This document shows, one piece after another, positions 7,067-15,228 of a stretch of 24,472 nucleotides of DNA. The translations under genes and the position numbers were made by a program. This DNA comes from Candidatus Staskawiczbacteria bacterium RIFCSPHIGHO2_02_FULL_34_10 (GTDB taxonomy: Bacteria; Patescibacteriota; Minisyncoccia; Minisyncoccales; Staskawiczbacteraceae). Positions within the stretch are counted from its first letter, which is position 1. Every line of letters begins with the position of its first letter. The stretch lies in the NCBI GenBank assembly GCA_001821915.1, contig MHOR01000029.1, forward strand, positions 1 to 24,472, read 5' to 3'. The notes under the pieces were generated by a model. That model searched no databases. It was not told the origin of the DNA and saw only the letters and a list, made by a program, of their open reading frames with translations.

Positions 7067-8926
7067 ATGGATAATAATAAAGAAAATACAACTTTTTTCG
7101 GACTTACTTCTTTTAGAAATCAAAGAAAGCGTTTTGGTATAAAAAAAGACGATAGGAGAAGACATTTTTATACCATTGGAAAGACTGGAATGGGAAAATC
7201 AAACTTAATGGAAAATATGGCAATTCAGGATATAAAAGATGGCAATGGAATAGCGTATGTTGATCCACATGGCGAAGGAGCGGAAAAACTTCTTGATTTT
7301 GTTCCATCTGAAAGAATTAAAGATGTTATTTTTTTTAACCCCTCTGATTTGGATTATCCTATAGCCTTTAATGTTATGGAAAAGGTTGATTTTAAATACA
7401 GGCACTTAGTAGCAGGAGGATTAATGGGCGTTTTTAAAAAAGTTTGGCCGGATGTTTGGTCAGCCAGAATGGAATATATTTTAAATAATGCTATATTAGC
7501 TCTTTTGGAATATCCAGATTCAACTCTATTAGGTATTAATAGAATGTTGGCTGACCCAGATTATAGGTTAAAAGTGGTTTCTAAAATTACAGACCCAATA
7601 GTTAAATCCTTTTGGGTGACTGAATATGCAAGATATACGCAACGTTATGAAATAGAAGCAACAGCAGCCATACAAAATAAAGTGGGACAATTTGTTTCTA
7701 ATGCTCTAATAAGAAATATTATAGGCCAGACAAAGTCCACTATAAATATGCGAAATATTATGGATGAGGGCAAAATATTAATTTTAGATTTATCAAAAGG
7801 TAGAATTGGTGAAGATAATTCAAGGCTTTTGGGAGCTTTATTAATTACAAAATTACAATTGGCCGCGATGAGCCGTGTTGATATTCCTGAATCAGAAAGA
7901 AAGGATTTTTATTTATACGTTGACGAATTTCAAAATTTTGCTACAGAATCTTTTGCAAATATATTATCAGAAGCCAGAAAATACAGGCTTTGTCTTATTG
8001 TAGGGCACCAATATATTTCTCAAATGGATGAAACAGTAAGAGACGCTGTTTTTGGGAACGTTGGAACTTTAGCTGTATTTCGTGTTGGAGCAGAAGATGC
8101 CGAGTTTTTAGAAAAAGAATTTTCACCGGAATTTACGGCGGAAGACTTAGTAAACCTAACTAAATATAATATTTACTTAAAATTAATGATTGATGGAATA
8201 GCATCACATCCATTTTCTGCAGAAACTCTTGCCCCTGCAATTTTACCTGAAGAGTCAAACAAAGAAAGAATAATTAGTTTTTCAAGAGAGAAATATAGTA
8301 TTGCAAGAAGTATAGTAGAGGATAAAATTAGTCGTTGGACAGAAGAAGGTGGCAAAGAAGAAAAGTCTTCATCTATTCCTGTTAAATTAAAGAATGATTC
8401 AAGTAAATCAACCGGTGGAGTACCTATAAGAATTAATCAATCTTCACAAGAAAATCAAACAACACTTTATGATGCTGTTTGTGATAATTGTGGCAAGCCG
8501 ACAAAAGTTATTTTTCAGCCTGAAAAGGGTAGGCCTGTTTATTGTAAATCTTGCATGAAAAAAATAAAAAGTGAAGTGATAAATGAAAATAGACAAGAAA
8601 GCGATCAAAAAAAAGAAAGCAAAGATGATAATTCCAAATCACTAAAAATAGAAAATGTTTCATTCTCTTTGTCTAAGAAAAAAACTCAAGATGAATTATT
8701 TCCTAAAAATAAAGTAAAGCAAAATAGGAAGGAGATTAATTTGGGAGACCTTAGAAAGGCCTTAGATGAATCCTTAGAAAATAAAAAAGAAGAAGAAATG
8801 AAAAATGAGAAAATGGAGGATACAAACAAAGAACTAAATTCTATTGTGGATAATAGTAATGGTAAAAATAAAAATAATATAAATAAAAAAGGACTAATTA
8901 ATCCTGGTCAAAAAGTGAAGCTTTAG
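7067..8926 (+). CDS. VirD4/TraG-like type IV secretion ATPase with C-terminal zinc ribbon
   Basis: This 619-residue ATPase has Walker A GKTGMGKS (38-45), DPHGE (66-70) and Walker B FYLYVDEF (281-288), followed by LIVGHQY (310-316). This matches the coupling-protein / TraM-recognition group of conjugative ATPases, which pump DNA or protein substrates through type IV secretion channels. There is no N-terminal membrane segment, so it probably relies on the membrane protein encoded just upstream. After the ATPase come a zinc ribbon (CDNC at 472-475 and CKSC at 493-496) and a long Lys/Glu/Asn-rich tail (about 500-619) that is likely disordered and may bind substrate. The neighbouring genes include no relaxase or VirB4, so full conjugation is not supported. 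DNA uptake or export is an open possibility. Confidence 0.85.
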   Translation: MDNNKENTTFFGLTSFRNQRKRFGIKKDDRRRHFYTIGKTGMGKSNLMENMAIQDIKDGNGIAYVDPHGEGAEKLLDFVPSERIKDVIFFNPSDLDYPIAFNVMEKVDFKYRHLVAGGLMGVFKKVWPDVWSARMEYILNNAILALLEYPDSTLLGINRMLADPDYRLKVVSKITDPIVKSFWVTEYARYTQRYEIEATAAIQNKVGQFVSNALIRNIIGQTKSTINMRNIMDEGKILILDLSKGRIGEDNSRLLGALLITKLQLAAMSRVDIPESERKDFYLYVDEFQNFATESFANILSEARKYRLCLIVGHQYISQMDETVRDAVFGNVGTLAVFRVGAEDAEFLEKEFSPEFTAEDLVNLTKYNIYLKLMIDGIASHPFSAETLAPAILPEESNKERIISFSREKYSIARSIVEDKISRWTEEGGKEEKSSSIPVKLKNDSSKSTGGVPIRINQSSQENQTTLYDAVCDNCGKPTKVIFQPEKGRPVYCKSCMKKIKSEVINENRQESDQKKESKDDNSKSLKIENVSFSLSKKKTQDELFPKNKVKQNRKEINLGDLRKALDESLENKKEEEMKNEKMEDTNKELNSIVDNSNGKNKNNINKKGLINPGQKVKL

Positions 8927-8937
8927 AGTTTTATAAC

Positions 8938-9975
8938 ATGAAAGTCTTAAAAGATTTTAACGTTAAAGATAAAAGGGTTTTGGTTAGGTGTGATTTTAAT
9001 GTTCCAATAAGTGATAATGGTGAAATTATTGACGATTTTAGAATTAGACAGACTTTACCTACAATACAACACTTAATTTTAGCTAAAGCAAAAGTAGTTT
9101 TAATGAGCCACCTACAAAATCCAGATGGTAAAGTAGTGCCAAATTTAAGGTTAAATAATATTGCAAAAAAAATATCGGAATATTTAAAAATTAAAGTTGC
9201 AAAAGCGGATGATTGTATAGGCGATGAAGTTAAAAACTATTCTTATACATTAGGGGAGGATGAAATTTTATTACTTGAGAATCTAAGATTTCACAAAGAA
9301 GAAAAAGAAAACAATATAGAATTTGCTAAAAAAATTTCTGAGCTTGGAGATATATATATTAATGATGCATTTTCGGTTTGTCACAGAGAACATACCTCTA
9401 TTGTAGGTATTCCTAAATACCTGCCCCACGGAGCAGGGCTTTTATTAGAGAAAGAAATAGAAGTTTTGGAAAAAGTTTTAAAAAATTCAGAAAAACCAAT
9501 GGTAATTATAATCGGTGGAACAAAAGTTGAGGCAAAGGCTAAATTTATTGATAAAATTTTAGAGGTTGCTGATTTTGTAATAGTTAGCGGATTAATAAAA
9601 AAAGAAATAATAGAAAAAAATTTAATATTTAAAAATCCCCAAAAAATTATAGGACCTATTGATAATTTAGATGCTTTAGATATTGATCAAAAATCAATAA
9701 ATAACTTTAAGGGAAAAATATTATCCGCTAAAACAATTGTATGGAATGGTCCTTTTGGTCGCTTTGAAGATGAAAATTACAAAAAAGGAACACAAGAAAT
9801 TGCAAAAGCAATAATTAAAAGCGGCGCCTTTTGTGTTGCAGGGGGAGGTGAAACAATTGAGTTTTTAAGAAAAGAGGGTATGATTGGAGAGTTCTCTCAT
9901 ATTTCTACTGGAGGCGGAGCAATGTTAAATTATCTTGAAGGGGATACGTTGCCAGGACTTAAAGCATTACAATGA
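8938..9975 (+). CDS. pgk: Phosphoglycerate kinase, short form
   Basis: It catalyses the reversible phosphate transfer between 1,3-bisphosphoglycerate and ADP in glycolysis. The recognisable parts are VRCDFNVP (R17, D19, N21), RIRQTLP (R37), MSHL (H58), LLLENLRF (R117), FSVCHREHTS (R150), GGTKVEAK (K196), VWNGPFGRFE, AGGGET and STGGGAML. At 345 residues it is about 45 shorter than usual bacterial enzymes, and the loss falls in the C-terminal nucleotide-binding domain. The usual IGGGMA loop is replaced by VSGLIK and the following helices are shortened. The usual SHLGRP motif reads SHLQNP, so one substrate-binding arginine is missing. Its end overlaps the RecJ-like gene by ATGA, implying translational coupling. 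Shortened PGKs occur in CPR bacteria; activity is likely but unproven. Confidence 0.92.
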   Translation: MKVLKDFNVKDKRVLVRCDFNVPISDNGEIIDDFRIRQTLPTIQHLILAKAKVVLMSHLQNPDGKVVPNLRLNNIAKKISEYLKIKVAKADDCIGDEVKNYSYTLGEDEILLLENLRFHKEEKENNIEFAKKISELGDIYINDAFSVCHREHTSIVGIPKYLPHGAGLLLEKEIEVLEKVLKNSEKPMVIIIGGTKVEAKAKFIDKILEVADFVIVSGLIKKEIIEKNLIFKNPQKIIGPIDNLDALDIDQKSINNFKGKILSAKTIVWNGPFGRFEDENYKKGTQEIAKAIIKSGAFCVAGGGETIEFLRKEGMIGEFSHISTGGGAMLNYLEGDTLPGLKALQ

Positions 9976-11162
9976 ATAAAATAAAAATAAAAAATTTAAA
10001 AGAGGCGGCCGATAGAATTAGGCTAGCTGTAAAAAATAAAGAAAATATTATTCTTTATGGAGATTCTGATATGGACGGTATTGCATCAGTTGTTATATTG
10101 CAAGAAACCATAAAGAGTTTAGGAGGTAATATTACCGCCGTTGCTTTTCCTGATAGAGAAAATGATGGTTATGGCATTAATAAAAAAGCTTTAGAATTTT
10201 TAAAGAGTCATGTTCCCGCTTTATTTATTACTTTGGATTTGGGGATTGCTAATGTAAAAGAAGTAGAAATTGCAAATAGTATAGGCTTTGAAGTCATAAT
10301 AGTTGACCACCATCAAGTTTTAGATAGCCTTCCAAATGCTAAAATTATTGTAGATCCTCAGCAAAAAGACGATGAATATCCTTTTAAACAATTATGTAAT
10401 GGAGGACTAACTTTTAAACTTTGCAAAGAAATTTTGGGTGAAAATCTTTCTGAAAATTTAAAAAATAGTTTTCTTGAGTTGACTGCGCTAGCAACTATTT
10501 CTGATATGGTGCCTCAAGTTGATGAAAATAGGATTTTTATTGAAGAAGGTTTAAGGTCTTTAAAAAATACTTATAGGCCGGGACTTAAAGTATTTTTAGA
10601 TATTTTAGGTCAAGGAGAGGTTGTTTCTGGTGGGTATATGAAAATTATTTCTGCTTTAAATTCAGCAGAATCTATAAATTTTCAAAATGAGTCATATGTT
10701 CTTTTAACAAACCCATCTTTACAAAAATGCGAAGAATTAGCCGAAAATTTACTTGGTAAAGTTACCCTAAAACAGTTTAAAATACAACAGATAACCCAAG
10801 AAGTAGAAAGAAGAATTAGTCAAAAACCACCTGCCCGCAATGCTTCGCATAATGATGTAGGCGGGAATGAAACCATTATTTTTGAAGGGGATCCTGCTTG
10901 GAAGTTAACTTTAGCAGGTTCTGTTGCTTCAATAATTTGTAATGCGCACGAAAAACCAACTTTTATTTTTAGAAAAAAAGATACGGAGTCTTGCGGGTCT
11001 GTCAGAAGTCCAAAGGGGACAAATTCCGTTGAAGCTATGAAAACATGTAAAGACATTTTAATAACTTATGGAGGACATCCTCAAGCATCAGGTTTTAGAT
11101 TAAAAAACGAGAATTTGGAAGAATTTAAAGATCGTTTAAATAAATATTTTAATAAAGTATGA
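9972..11162 (+). CDS. recJ: RecJ-like DHH-family exonuclease, short form
   Basis: A 396-residue DHH/DHHA1 phosphoesterase. Metal-binding motifs are visible: DSDMDG (31-36), an Asp near ITLDLG (about 88-90), VDHHQ (111-115) and ATISDMVP (D178). The DHHA1 part has SCGSVRS and YGGHPQASGF (GGHP at 367-370). RecJ is a 5'-3' single-stranded DNA exonuclease in recombination and repair. At 396 residues it lacks the OB-fold and C-terminal parts of full-length (about 570-residue) RecJ, so it may be a RecJ-like or nano-RNase-like enzyme. Residues 285-298 (PPARNASHNDVGG) are encoded by a palindromic, more G+C-rich segment that looks inserted between the DHH and DHHA1 parts. Both ends overlap neighbours by ATGA (pgk and RNase H). 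Confidence 0.85.
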   Translation: MNKIKIKNLKEAADRIRLAVKNKENIILYGDSDMDGIASVVILQETIKSLGGNITAVAFPDRENDGYGINKKALEFLKSHVPALFITLDLGIANVKEVEIANSIGFEVIIVDHHQVLDSLPNAKIIVDPQQKDDEYPFKQLCNGGLTFKLCKEILGENLSENLKNSFLELTALATISDMVPQVDENRIFIEEGLRSLKNTYRPGLKVFLDILGQGEVVSGGYMKIISALNSAESINFQNESYVLLTNPSLQKCEELAENLLGKVTLKQFKIQQITQEVERRISQKPPARNASHNDVGGNETIIFEGDPAWKLTLAGSVASIICNAHEKPTFIFRKKDTESCGSVRSPKGTNSVEAMKTCKDILITYGGHPQASGFRLKNENLEEFKDRLNKYFNKV

Positions 11163-11602
11163 AGCATATAATAATTTATACTGATGGCGCTTCACGAGGA
11201 AATCCAGGGAAAGCTGCAATTGGAGTGGTTTTTTGCAATGAAAAGGAACAAGAAATTAAAAAATTCGGGGAATATCTTGGAGACAACTTAACTAATAATG
11301 ATGCTGAATATATGGCCGTGATTTTTGCCTTTAAAAAATTTAAGGCAGTGTTTGGAAAAAAAATAGCGGAAGTGAGTGAGATTGAAATAAGGAGTGATTC
11401 AGAACTTTTGGTAAACCAAATGAATGGAAAATATAAAATTGAAAATGAAAAAATACAGAAATTTTTTATAGAAATTTGGAATTTAAAAGTTGATTTTAAA
11501 GGGGTGAAATTTAAAGCAATTCCAAGAGAGAAAAATAGGGAAGCAGATAGATTGGCAAATGAGGCATTAGACGGTGAATCGTCCAGCCAAAAATTATTTT
11601 AG
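11159..11602 (+). CDS. rnhA: Ribonuclease HI family protein
   Basis: A 147-residue RNase H fold protein with the four acidic catalytic residues in place: D9 (YTDGASRGNPG), E50 (NNDAEYMA), D80 (RSDSELLVNQM) and D130 (NREADRLANEAL). It degrades RNA in RNA-DNA hybrids, for example replication primers and R-loops. It has no N-terminal hybrid-binding domain. Its start overlaps the RecJ-like stop by ATGA, so pgk, recJ and this gene are likely translated from one transcript, pairing two nucleic-acid enzymes with a glycolytic one. Confidence 0.9.
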   Translation: MKHIIIYTDGASRGNPGKAAIGVVFCNEKEQEIKKFGEYLGDNLTNNDAEYMAVIFAFKKFKAVFGKKIAEVSEIEIRSDSELLVNQMNGKYKIENEKIQKFFIEIWNLKVDFKGVKFKAIPREKNREADRLANEALDGESSSQKLF

Positions 11603-11665
11603 AGCGAGAGAGGAAGTGAAATATTGTGAGCGAACTTATAATATTTTATTGACGAAAGAGTGATG

Positions 11666-11686
11666 AAAATATGCTGTGCATATTTT
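11666..11686 (+). repeat. 9-bp hairpin after the RNase H gene
   Basis: Arms aaaatatgc (11666-11674) and gcatatttt (11678-11686) pair around tgt. It is one of several self-complementary stretches in the 137 bases between the RNase H stop and the rnpB promoter. The 3' arm ends in T and is followed by A, so it is a weak terminator candidate. Confidence 0.45.
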
Positions 11687-11691
11687 AAAAT

Positions 11692-11740
11692 AGGTCGTAG
11701 CAGAAAGTACGCTATAGCGTACTTTCTGCGACAACGACCT
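11692..11740. repeat. Palindromic repeat, copy 1 (before rnpB)
   Basis: Bases 11700-11729 form a perfect 30-base palindrome, flanked by further pairing of aggtcgt (11692-11698) with acgacct (11734-11740) after a small bulge. Its 22-base core (11704-11725) is identical to the core of the palindrome at the end of murJ (15172-15219), which defines a repeat family. The last base is the first T of the rnpB -35 element, so the hairpin abuts the promoter. Confidence 0.8.
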
Positions 11741-11768
11741 TGACAGCAAGATAAAAAACAGGTAATAT
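11740..11768 (+). promoter_or_regulatory. Consensus promoter of rnpB
   Basis: TTGACA (11740-11745), a 17-base spacer and TAATAT (11763-11768), with transcription expected at the G at 11775, the first base of RNase P RNA helix P1. This is a near-ideal sigma-70 promoter in an AT-rich genome. Confidence 0.85.
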
Positions 11769-11774
11769 AAAATT

Positions 11775-12230
11775 GGATTAGCAAGGTGAGTGATTGCTCC
11801 GAGCGTAAGCGAGGGGAGGAAAGTCCGAACACCATCTTGCCGAAAGGCAGATAAAATAATAGCGGCTAACGGCCGTCCATAGTAATATGCGAGGTGCGAA
11901 CAGTGACGCCAAAGTCGAAAGGCTGAGGAGTCCGCAAGGACTAGTTTGGTAGAAATACCAAAGTGAAACGGCTAAATCCTTATTGGGCGCAAGAACAAAG
12001 TCCCGCCCCCTAAGCAGTTAATTCTTATCAGGAAAAACCTGAGAGAACTCTTATAAATATATTTTCTTGAGTTCTTGAATTACAGCATAGGGGGCGGGAT
12101 TAAAAGTAGTTCGCTTGATTCTGGTAGTAATGCCAAGAACAGACAGATAATCACACTTTGACTCGCTATGTTTGCTCAGTGTAAGCATAAGAGTCAAAAG
12201 ACAGAATTCGGCTTACAGCCTTGCTGATCC
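11775..12230 (+). ncRNA. rnpB: RNase P RNA
   Basis: This is the catalytic RNA that removes 5' leaders from tRNA precursors. The hallmark 5' sequence GAGGAAAGTCCG lies at about 11816-11827 and the conserved 3' ACAGAATTCGGCTTA at about 12201-12215. Helix P1 closes the molecule with 12 pairs (11775-11786 with 12219-12230, one G-U). The region is about 456 bases. In the catalytic domain, a 12-bp G+C-rich helix (12001-12012 with 12088-12099) carries about 75 bases of AU-rich insert with its own small hairpins. The segment corresponding to the P15 loop reads ACGGCTAAATCC, where the E. coli RNA has ACGGTAAACTCC, so the GGU that pairs with the tRNA 3' end may be GGC here. Confidence 0.95.
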
Positions 12231-12264
12231 AACAAAAAATTCGCTTTAAAGCGAATTTTTTGTT
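12231..12264 (+). terminator. rnpB terminator
   Basis: A perfect 34-base palindrome whose 3' arm contains six T. It starts directly after the last base pair of RNase P RNA helix P1. Confidence 0.85.
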
Positions 12265-12309
12265 GCCGCAAAAGTTGTAAAATAAGTAAAAAAATATTAA
12301 TATAAATTC

Positions 12310-13527
12310 ATGGAAATTTTGCCAAATACAGGGAAAAATTTAATCATTGAGGTTGATGGCCGCAGATTTACCAGGTATCCTATAAGGACAAAATTAATTA
12401 CATCAGAAGATAGTGATATAGTAGAAATTGTACAAGAGTACGCCGGAAAATATGTTGAGTCCGGCGATATTGTTTTTATAAGTGAAAAAGCAGTTGCAAT
12501 AACGCAGGGTAGGTCTTATCCTTTGGAAAAAGTTAAGGCTAGTTGGTTGGCGCAATTTTTATCGCGCTTTGTAATGAAAACTCCTGTTGGAATTGGACTT
12601 GGTTCGCCCCAAACTATGCAGTTAGCCATTGAAGAGGTTGGTGTAGCGCGAATTCTTACAGCCGCGATTATTGGGGCTCTTGGAAAAATAGTGGGTATTA
12701 GGGGCATTTTTTATATGATAGCGGGACATGGTGCTAGATCCATTGACGGAGCAGTTCCCTATGCTATACCGCCTTATAATACGTATGTTTCAAAAGGGCC
12801 ACTAAATGCCAGTGAAGTTTCAGAAAAAACCAGAGTACTTATTTTAGAAAAAATAAGTACTCGGATGAGTACTCAAGATTTGAGTGCTCTGGTTTCAAAA
12901 AAAAAAGACATTGGAGTTGCCATTGTGGATGCTAATGATATTGGAGTAAATATTTTGGGAGCTAGTAAGGGAGTAGATAAAAAATTAGTCGCAAAAATTA
13001 TTAAAGATAATCCTTTAGGGCAATCAGATGAACAAACTCCGATTGGGATAATACGGGAAATTCCAATAATAAATACAGGTCTACGAAAGGCAGAGTTATC
13101 AGATATACAAAATCTCTCTACAATAACTAGACTGTTGCATATTAATATTCCCCATTTTTTATGGGATGAAGAAAAATTCATAAAAAAGCAAATTAAACAA
13201 GGAGAATATTTTTTAATAGAAAATAATGGAGTAGTGGTGGGAGCAATGAGTTTACGAGCGCGCAATAGTAAAATACATATCGAAACTTTAGTGGTAAAAG
13301 AAGAATTTCAATCAAAAGGGTTTGGCACTGAATTTATAGAATTTGCTAAAAAGTTTTCACTAGAAAATGGATATGATAAATTGCATGCTTATTCGTTTTT
13401 AGAATATAATATGGAGAAATTTTATTTAAAAAAGGGTTTTATTAAGCTTGGCCATCTTGGTTATTATAAAAATTGTCCTTATCAGTGTTTTGAAATGAAG
13501 ATTAATAACCCTGAAAGTATTTCGTAA
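12310..13527 (+). CDS. CofE-like (F420:gamma-glutamyl ligase family) domain fused to a GNAT acetyltransferase
   Basis: Residues 1 to about 250 resemble the CofE family (RYPIRTKLI, SGDIVFISEKAVAITQGR, AIPPYN, VAIVDANDIGVNILGAS). In F420-making organisms CofE adds glutamate to the deazaflavin cofactor, but CPR and other bacteria carry CofE-like proteins without the F420 pathway, so the substrate here is unknown. Residues about 255-400 form a GNAT N-acetyltransferase, with acetyl-CoA loop QSKGFG (334-339) and a typical FYLKKGF end. The 405-residue fusion suggests ligation and acetylation of one product. Residues 173-196 are encoded by nested palindromes and look like an in-frame insertion. The gene starts 46 bases after the rnpB terminator, and murJ follows after 19 bases. 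Confidence 0.75.
   Translation: MEILPNTGKNLIIEVDGRRFTRYPIRTKLITSEDSDIVEIVQEYAGKYVESGDIVFISEKAVAITQGRSYPLEKVKASWLAQFLSRFVMKTPVGIGLGSPQTMQLAIEEVGVARILTAAIIGALGKIVGIRGIFYMIAGHGARSIDGAVPYAIPPYNTYVSKGPLNASEVSEKTRVLILEKISTRMSTQDLSALVSKKKDIGVAIVDANDIGVNILGASKGVDKKLVAKIIKDNPLGQSDEQTPIGIIREIPIINTGLRKAELSDIQNLSTITRLLHINIPHFLWDEEKFIKKQIKQGEYFLIENNGVVVGAMSLRARNSKIHIETLVVKEEFQSKGFGTEFIEFAKKFSLENGYDKLHAYSFLEYNMEKFYLKKGFIKLGHLGYYKNCPYQCFEMKINNPESIS
12827..12895. repeat. Nested palindromes inside the CofE-like coding region
   Basis: Outer arms 12827-12839 and 12883-12895 are complementary except at one position. Inside are a perfect 13-bp hairpin (12833-12845 with 12850-12862, loop agaa) and a 10-bp hairpin (12867-12876 with 12880-12889, one G-U). 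The frame stays open through all of it. Confidence 0.75.
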
Positions 13528-13546
13528 TTCAAGGGAATAATATTTT

Positions 13547-15181
13547 ATGATCCAAAAAATTCTTAATACGCAAACTAAGTCAGTTTCTTTATCCACCATA
13601 ATTTTGGCTGCTTTTTATGTGGCTTCAGGATTATTAGGATTATTAAGGGATCGTTTGCTTTTTGGAAAGTTTGGCGCCGGCAACGAGCTGGATGTATATT
13701 ATGCCGCTTTTACTATTCCCGATTTAATAGCTTTAATTTTGGTATTTGGGGCTATTTCAGCCGCCATTATCCCTATTTTTAGCGGATACTTGGTGAAATC
13801 TAAAGATCATGCGTGGGAATATACATCAGCTCTTTTAAATGTTTTTTTAACCTGTTTGATTATTGTATGCGGTGTGCTTATTATTTTTGCTCCATTATTT
13901 GTAAAATTTACTGCTCCAGGGTTTTCTCAAGAAAAACAAGAAACAACAGTTATGCTAATGCGAATTATGTTTTTAAGCCCCATTATTTTAGGTTTGAGCA
14001 ATATAGTAAGCGGTATTTTACAGGTGTTTCACCGATTTTTAGTGACAGCTTTGGCGCCGTTAATGTATAACTTAGGCATTATTATCGGCATTGTATTTTT
14101 TGTGCCTTTGTTTGGAATTAAGGGCTTAGCATTTGGTGTAGTTCTTGGAGGGTTATTACATTTAATAATACAAATTCCTGCATTTTTACATTCGGGTTTT
14201 AAATATAAAAGAATTTTTAATTTTGGACACGAAGGCGTTTTAAAAACATTAAAACTTATGATACCCAGATCGCTTGGATTGGGAGCGGGTCAAATTAATA
14301 CTATTGCCACTACCGCTATTGCCTCAACATTACTTGCTGGAAGCGTAGCGGTATTTAATTGGACGAATAATTTTTCAAATATGATTATTAGTGTTATAGG
14401 AGTATCTTTATCAACAGCTATGTTTCCATCATTATCATTAGCGTATTTGAAAGAAAATAAAAGGGAATTTGAAAAAAAGTTTACAAGTACTTTTTTGCAG
14501 ATGCTTTTTTTTATGGTTCCTGTGGGAATGTTGCTATTTATACTGCGCGCTCAATTGGTGAGAATTATTTTGGGCACAGGTAGATTTAATTGGACAGACA
14601 CTCGACTTACGGCAGCTTGTCTTGGTATTTTTGCTATTGGATTATGTGGTCAGGGGCTTATTTTTTTACTTTCTAAAACATTTTACGCGGCGCACAATAC
14701 TAAAATACCCGCTATTATTTCGGTTCTCACCGTAGCTTTTAATATTTTGATGAGTTTATTTTTAGTATGGCTACTTAGTCTTCATGGATTATTTTTTAAT
14801 ATAGTTCAAGTATTATTGAGGTTAGAAGGCATTGATAATATTGGAGTTATTGGATTAGCTTTAGCATTTTCTGTAACCGGAATTACTGAAGCATTGCTAT
14901 TACTAATTTTGTTATATAAAAAATATAGAATATTTAATATAAAGTACGTGGGCATCGTTTTTGGAAAAATAATTATTGCCACAATTATTTCAGGAATATT
15001 AGCCTTTGCGGTCCGCCAATACTTAGTTTACTTTAATATTGTCCAATTGCAAAAAACTTTTGGAGTATTTTTGCAATTAGTACTAACGGGCATTGTGGGT
15101 TTATGTTCATATATTATAGTGTTATACTTTTTAAAATCAGAAGAGTTAAAAAATATAAAACAGCTATTTTTTAGACCGTAG
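13547..15181 (+). CDS. murJ: Lipid II flippase MurJ
   Basis: This 544-residue protein has about 14 hydrophobic segments and the MviN/MurJ signatures GLLRDRLLFGKFG and DVYYAAFTIPDLIA near the N-terminus, then GAISAAIIPIFSGYL. It flips the peptidoglycan precursor lipid II across the cytoplasmic membrane, so the cell probably makes peptidoglycan. That fits the peptidoglycan-binding domains of the surface protein encoded earlier in the window. The start follows the CofE-like gene by 19 bases. Its last codons and stop lie in a perfect 48-base palindrome. Confidence 0.93.
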   Translation: MIQKILNTQTKSVSLSTIILAAFYVASGLLGLLRDRLLFGKFGAGNELDVYYAAFTIPDLIALILVFGAISAAIIPIFSGYLVKSKDHAWEYTSALLNVFLTCLIIVCGVLIIFAPLFVKFTAPGFSQEKQETTVMLMRIMFLSPIILGLSNIVSGILQVFHRFLVTALAPLMYNLGIIIGIVFFVPLFGIKGLAFGVVLGGLLHLIIQIPAFLHSGFKYKRIFNFGHEGVLKTLKLMIPRSLGLGAGQINTIATTAIASTLLAGSVAVFNWTNNFSNMIISVIGVSLSTAMFPSLSLAYLKENKREFEKKFTSTFLQMLFFMVPVGMLLFILRAQLVRIILGTGRFNWTDTRLTAACLGIFAIGLCGQGLIFLLSKTFYAAHNTKIPAIISVLTVAFNILMSLFLVWLLSLHGLFFNIVQVLLRLEGIDNIGVIGLALAFSVTGITEALLLLILLYKKYRIFNIKYVGIVFGKIIIATIISGILAFAVRQYLVYFNIVQLQKTFGVFLQLVLTGIVGLCSYIIVLYFLKSEELKNIKQLFFRP

Positions 15182-15219
15182 CATAAAGTACGCTATAGCG
15201 TACTTTATGCTACGGTCTA
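15172..15219. repeat. Perfect 48-base palindrome at the murJ-lepA junction (copy 2)
   Basis: Bases 15172-15195 are the exact reverse complement of 15196-15219, with no spacer. It covers the last codons and stop of murJ and ends 9 bases before the lepA start. The central 22 bases equal those of the palindrome before rnpB. In RNA it would form a 22-bp or longer hairpin that could protect the murJ 3' end or reduce readthrough into lepA. Confidence 0.9.
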
Positions 15220-15228
15220 TGTTTTGTT

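Noticed and set aside
11599..11835. Minus-strand frame over the rnpB promoter and 5' end
   Set aside because: It overlaps RNase P RNA and palindromes and has no coding signature.
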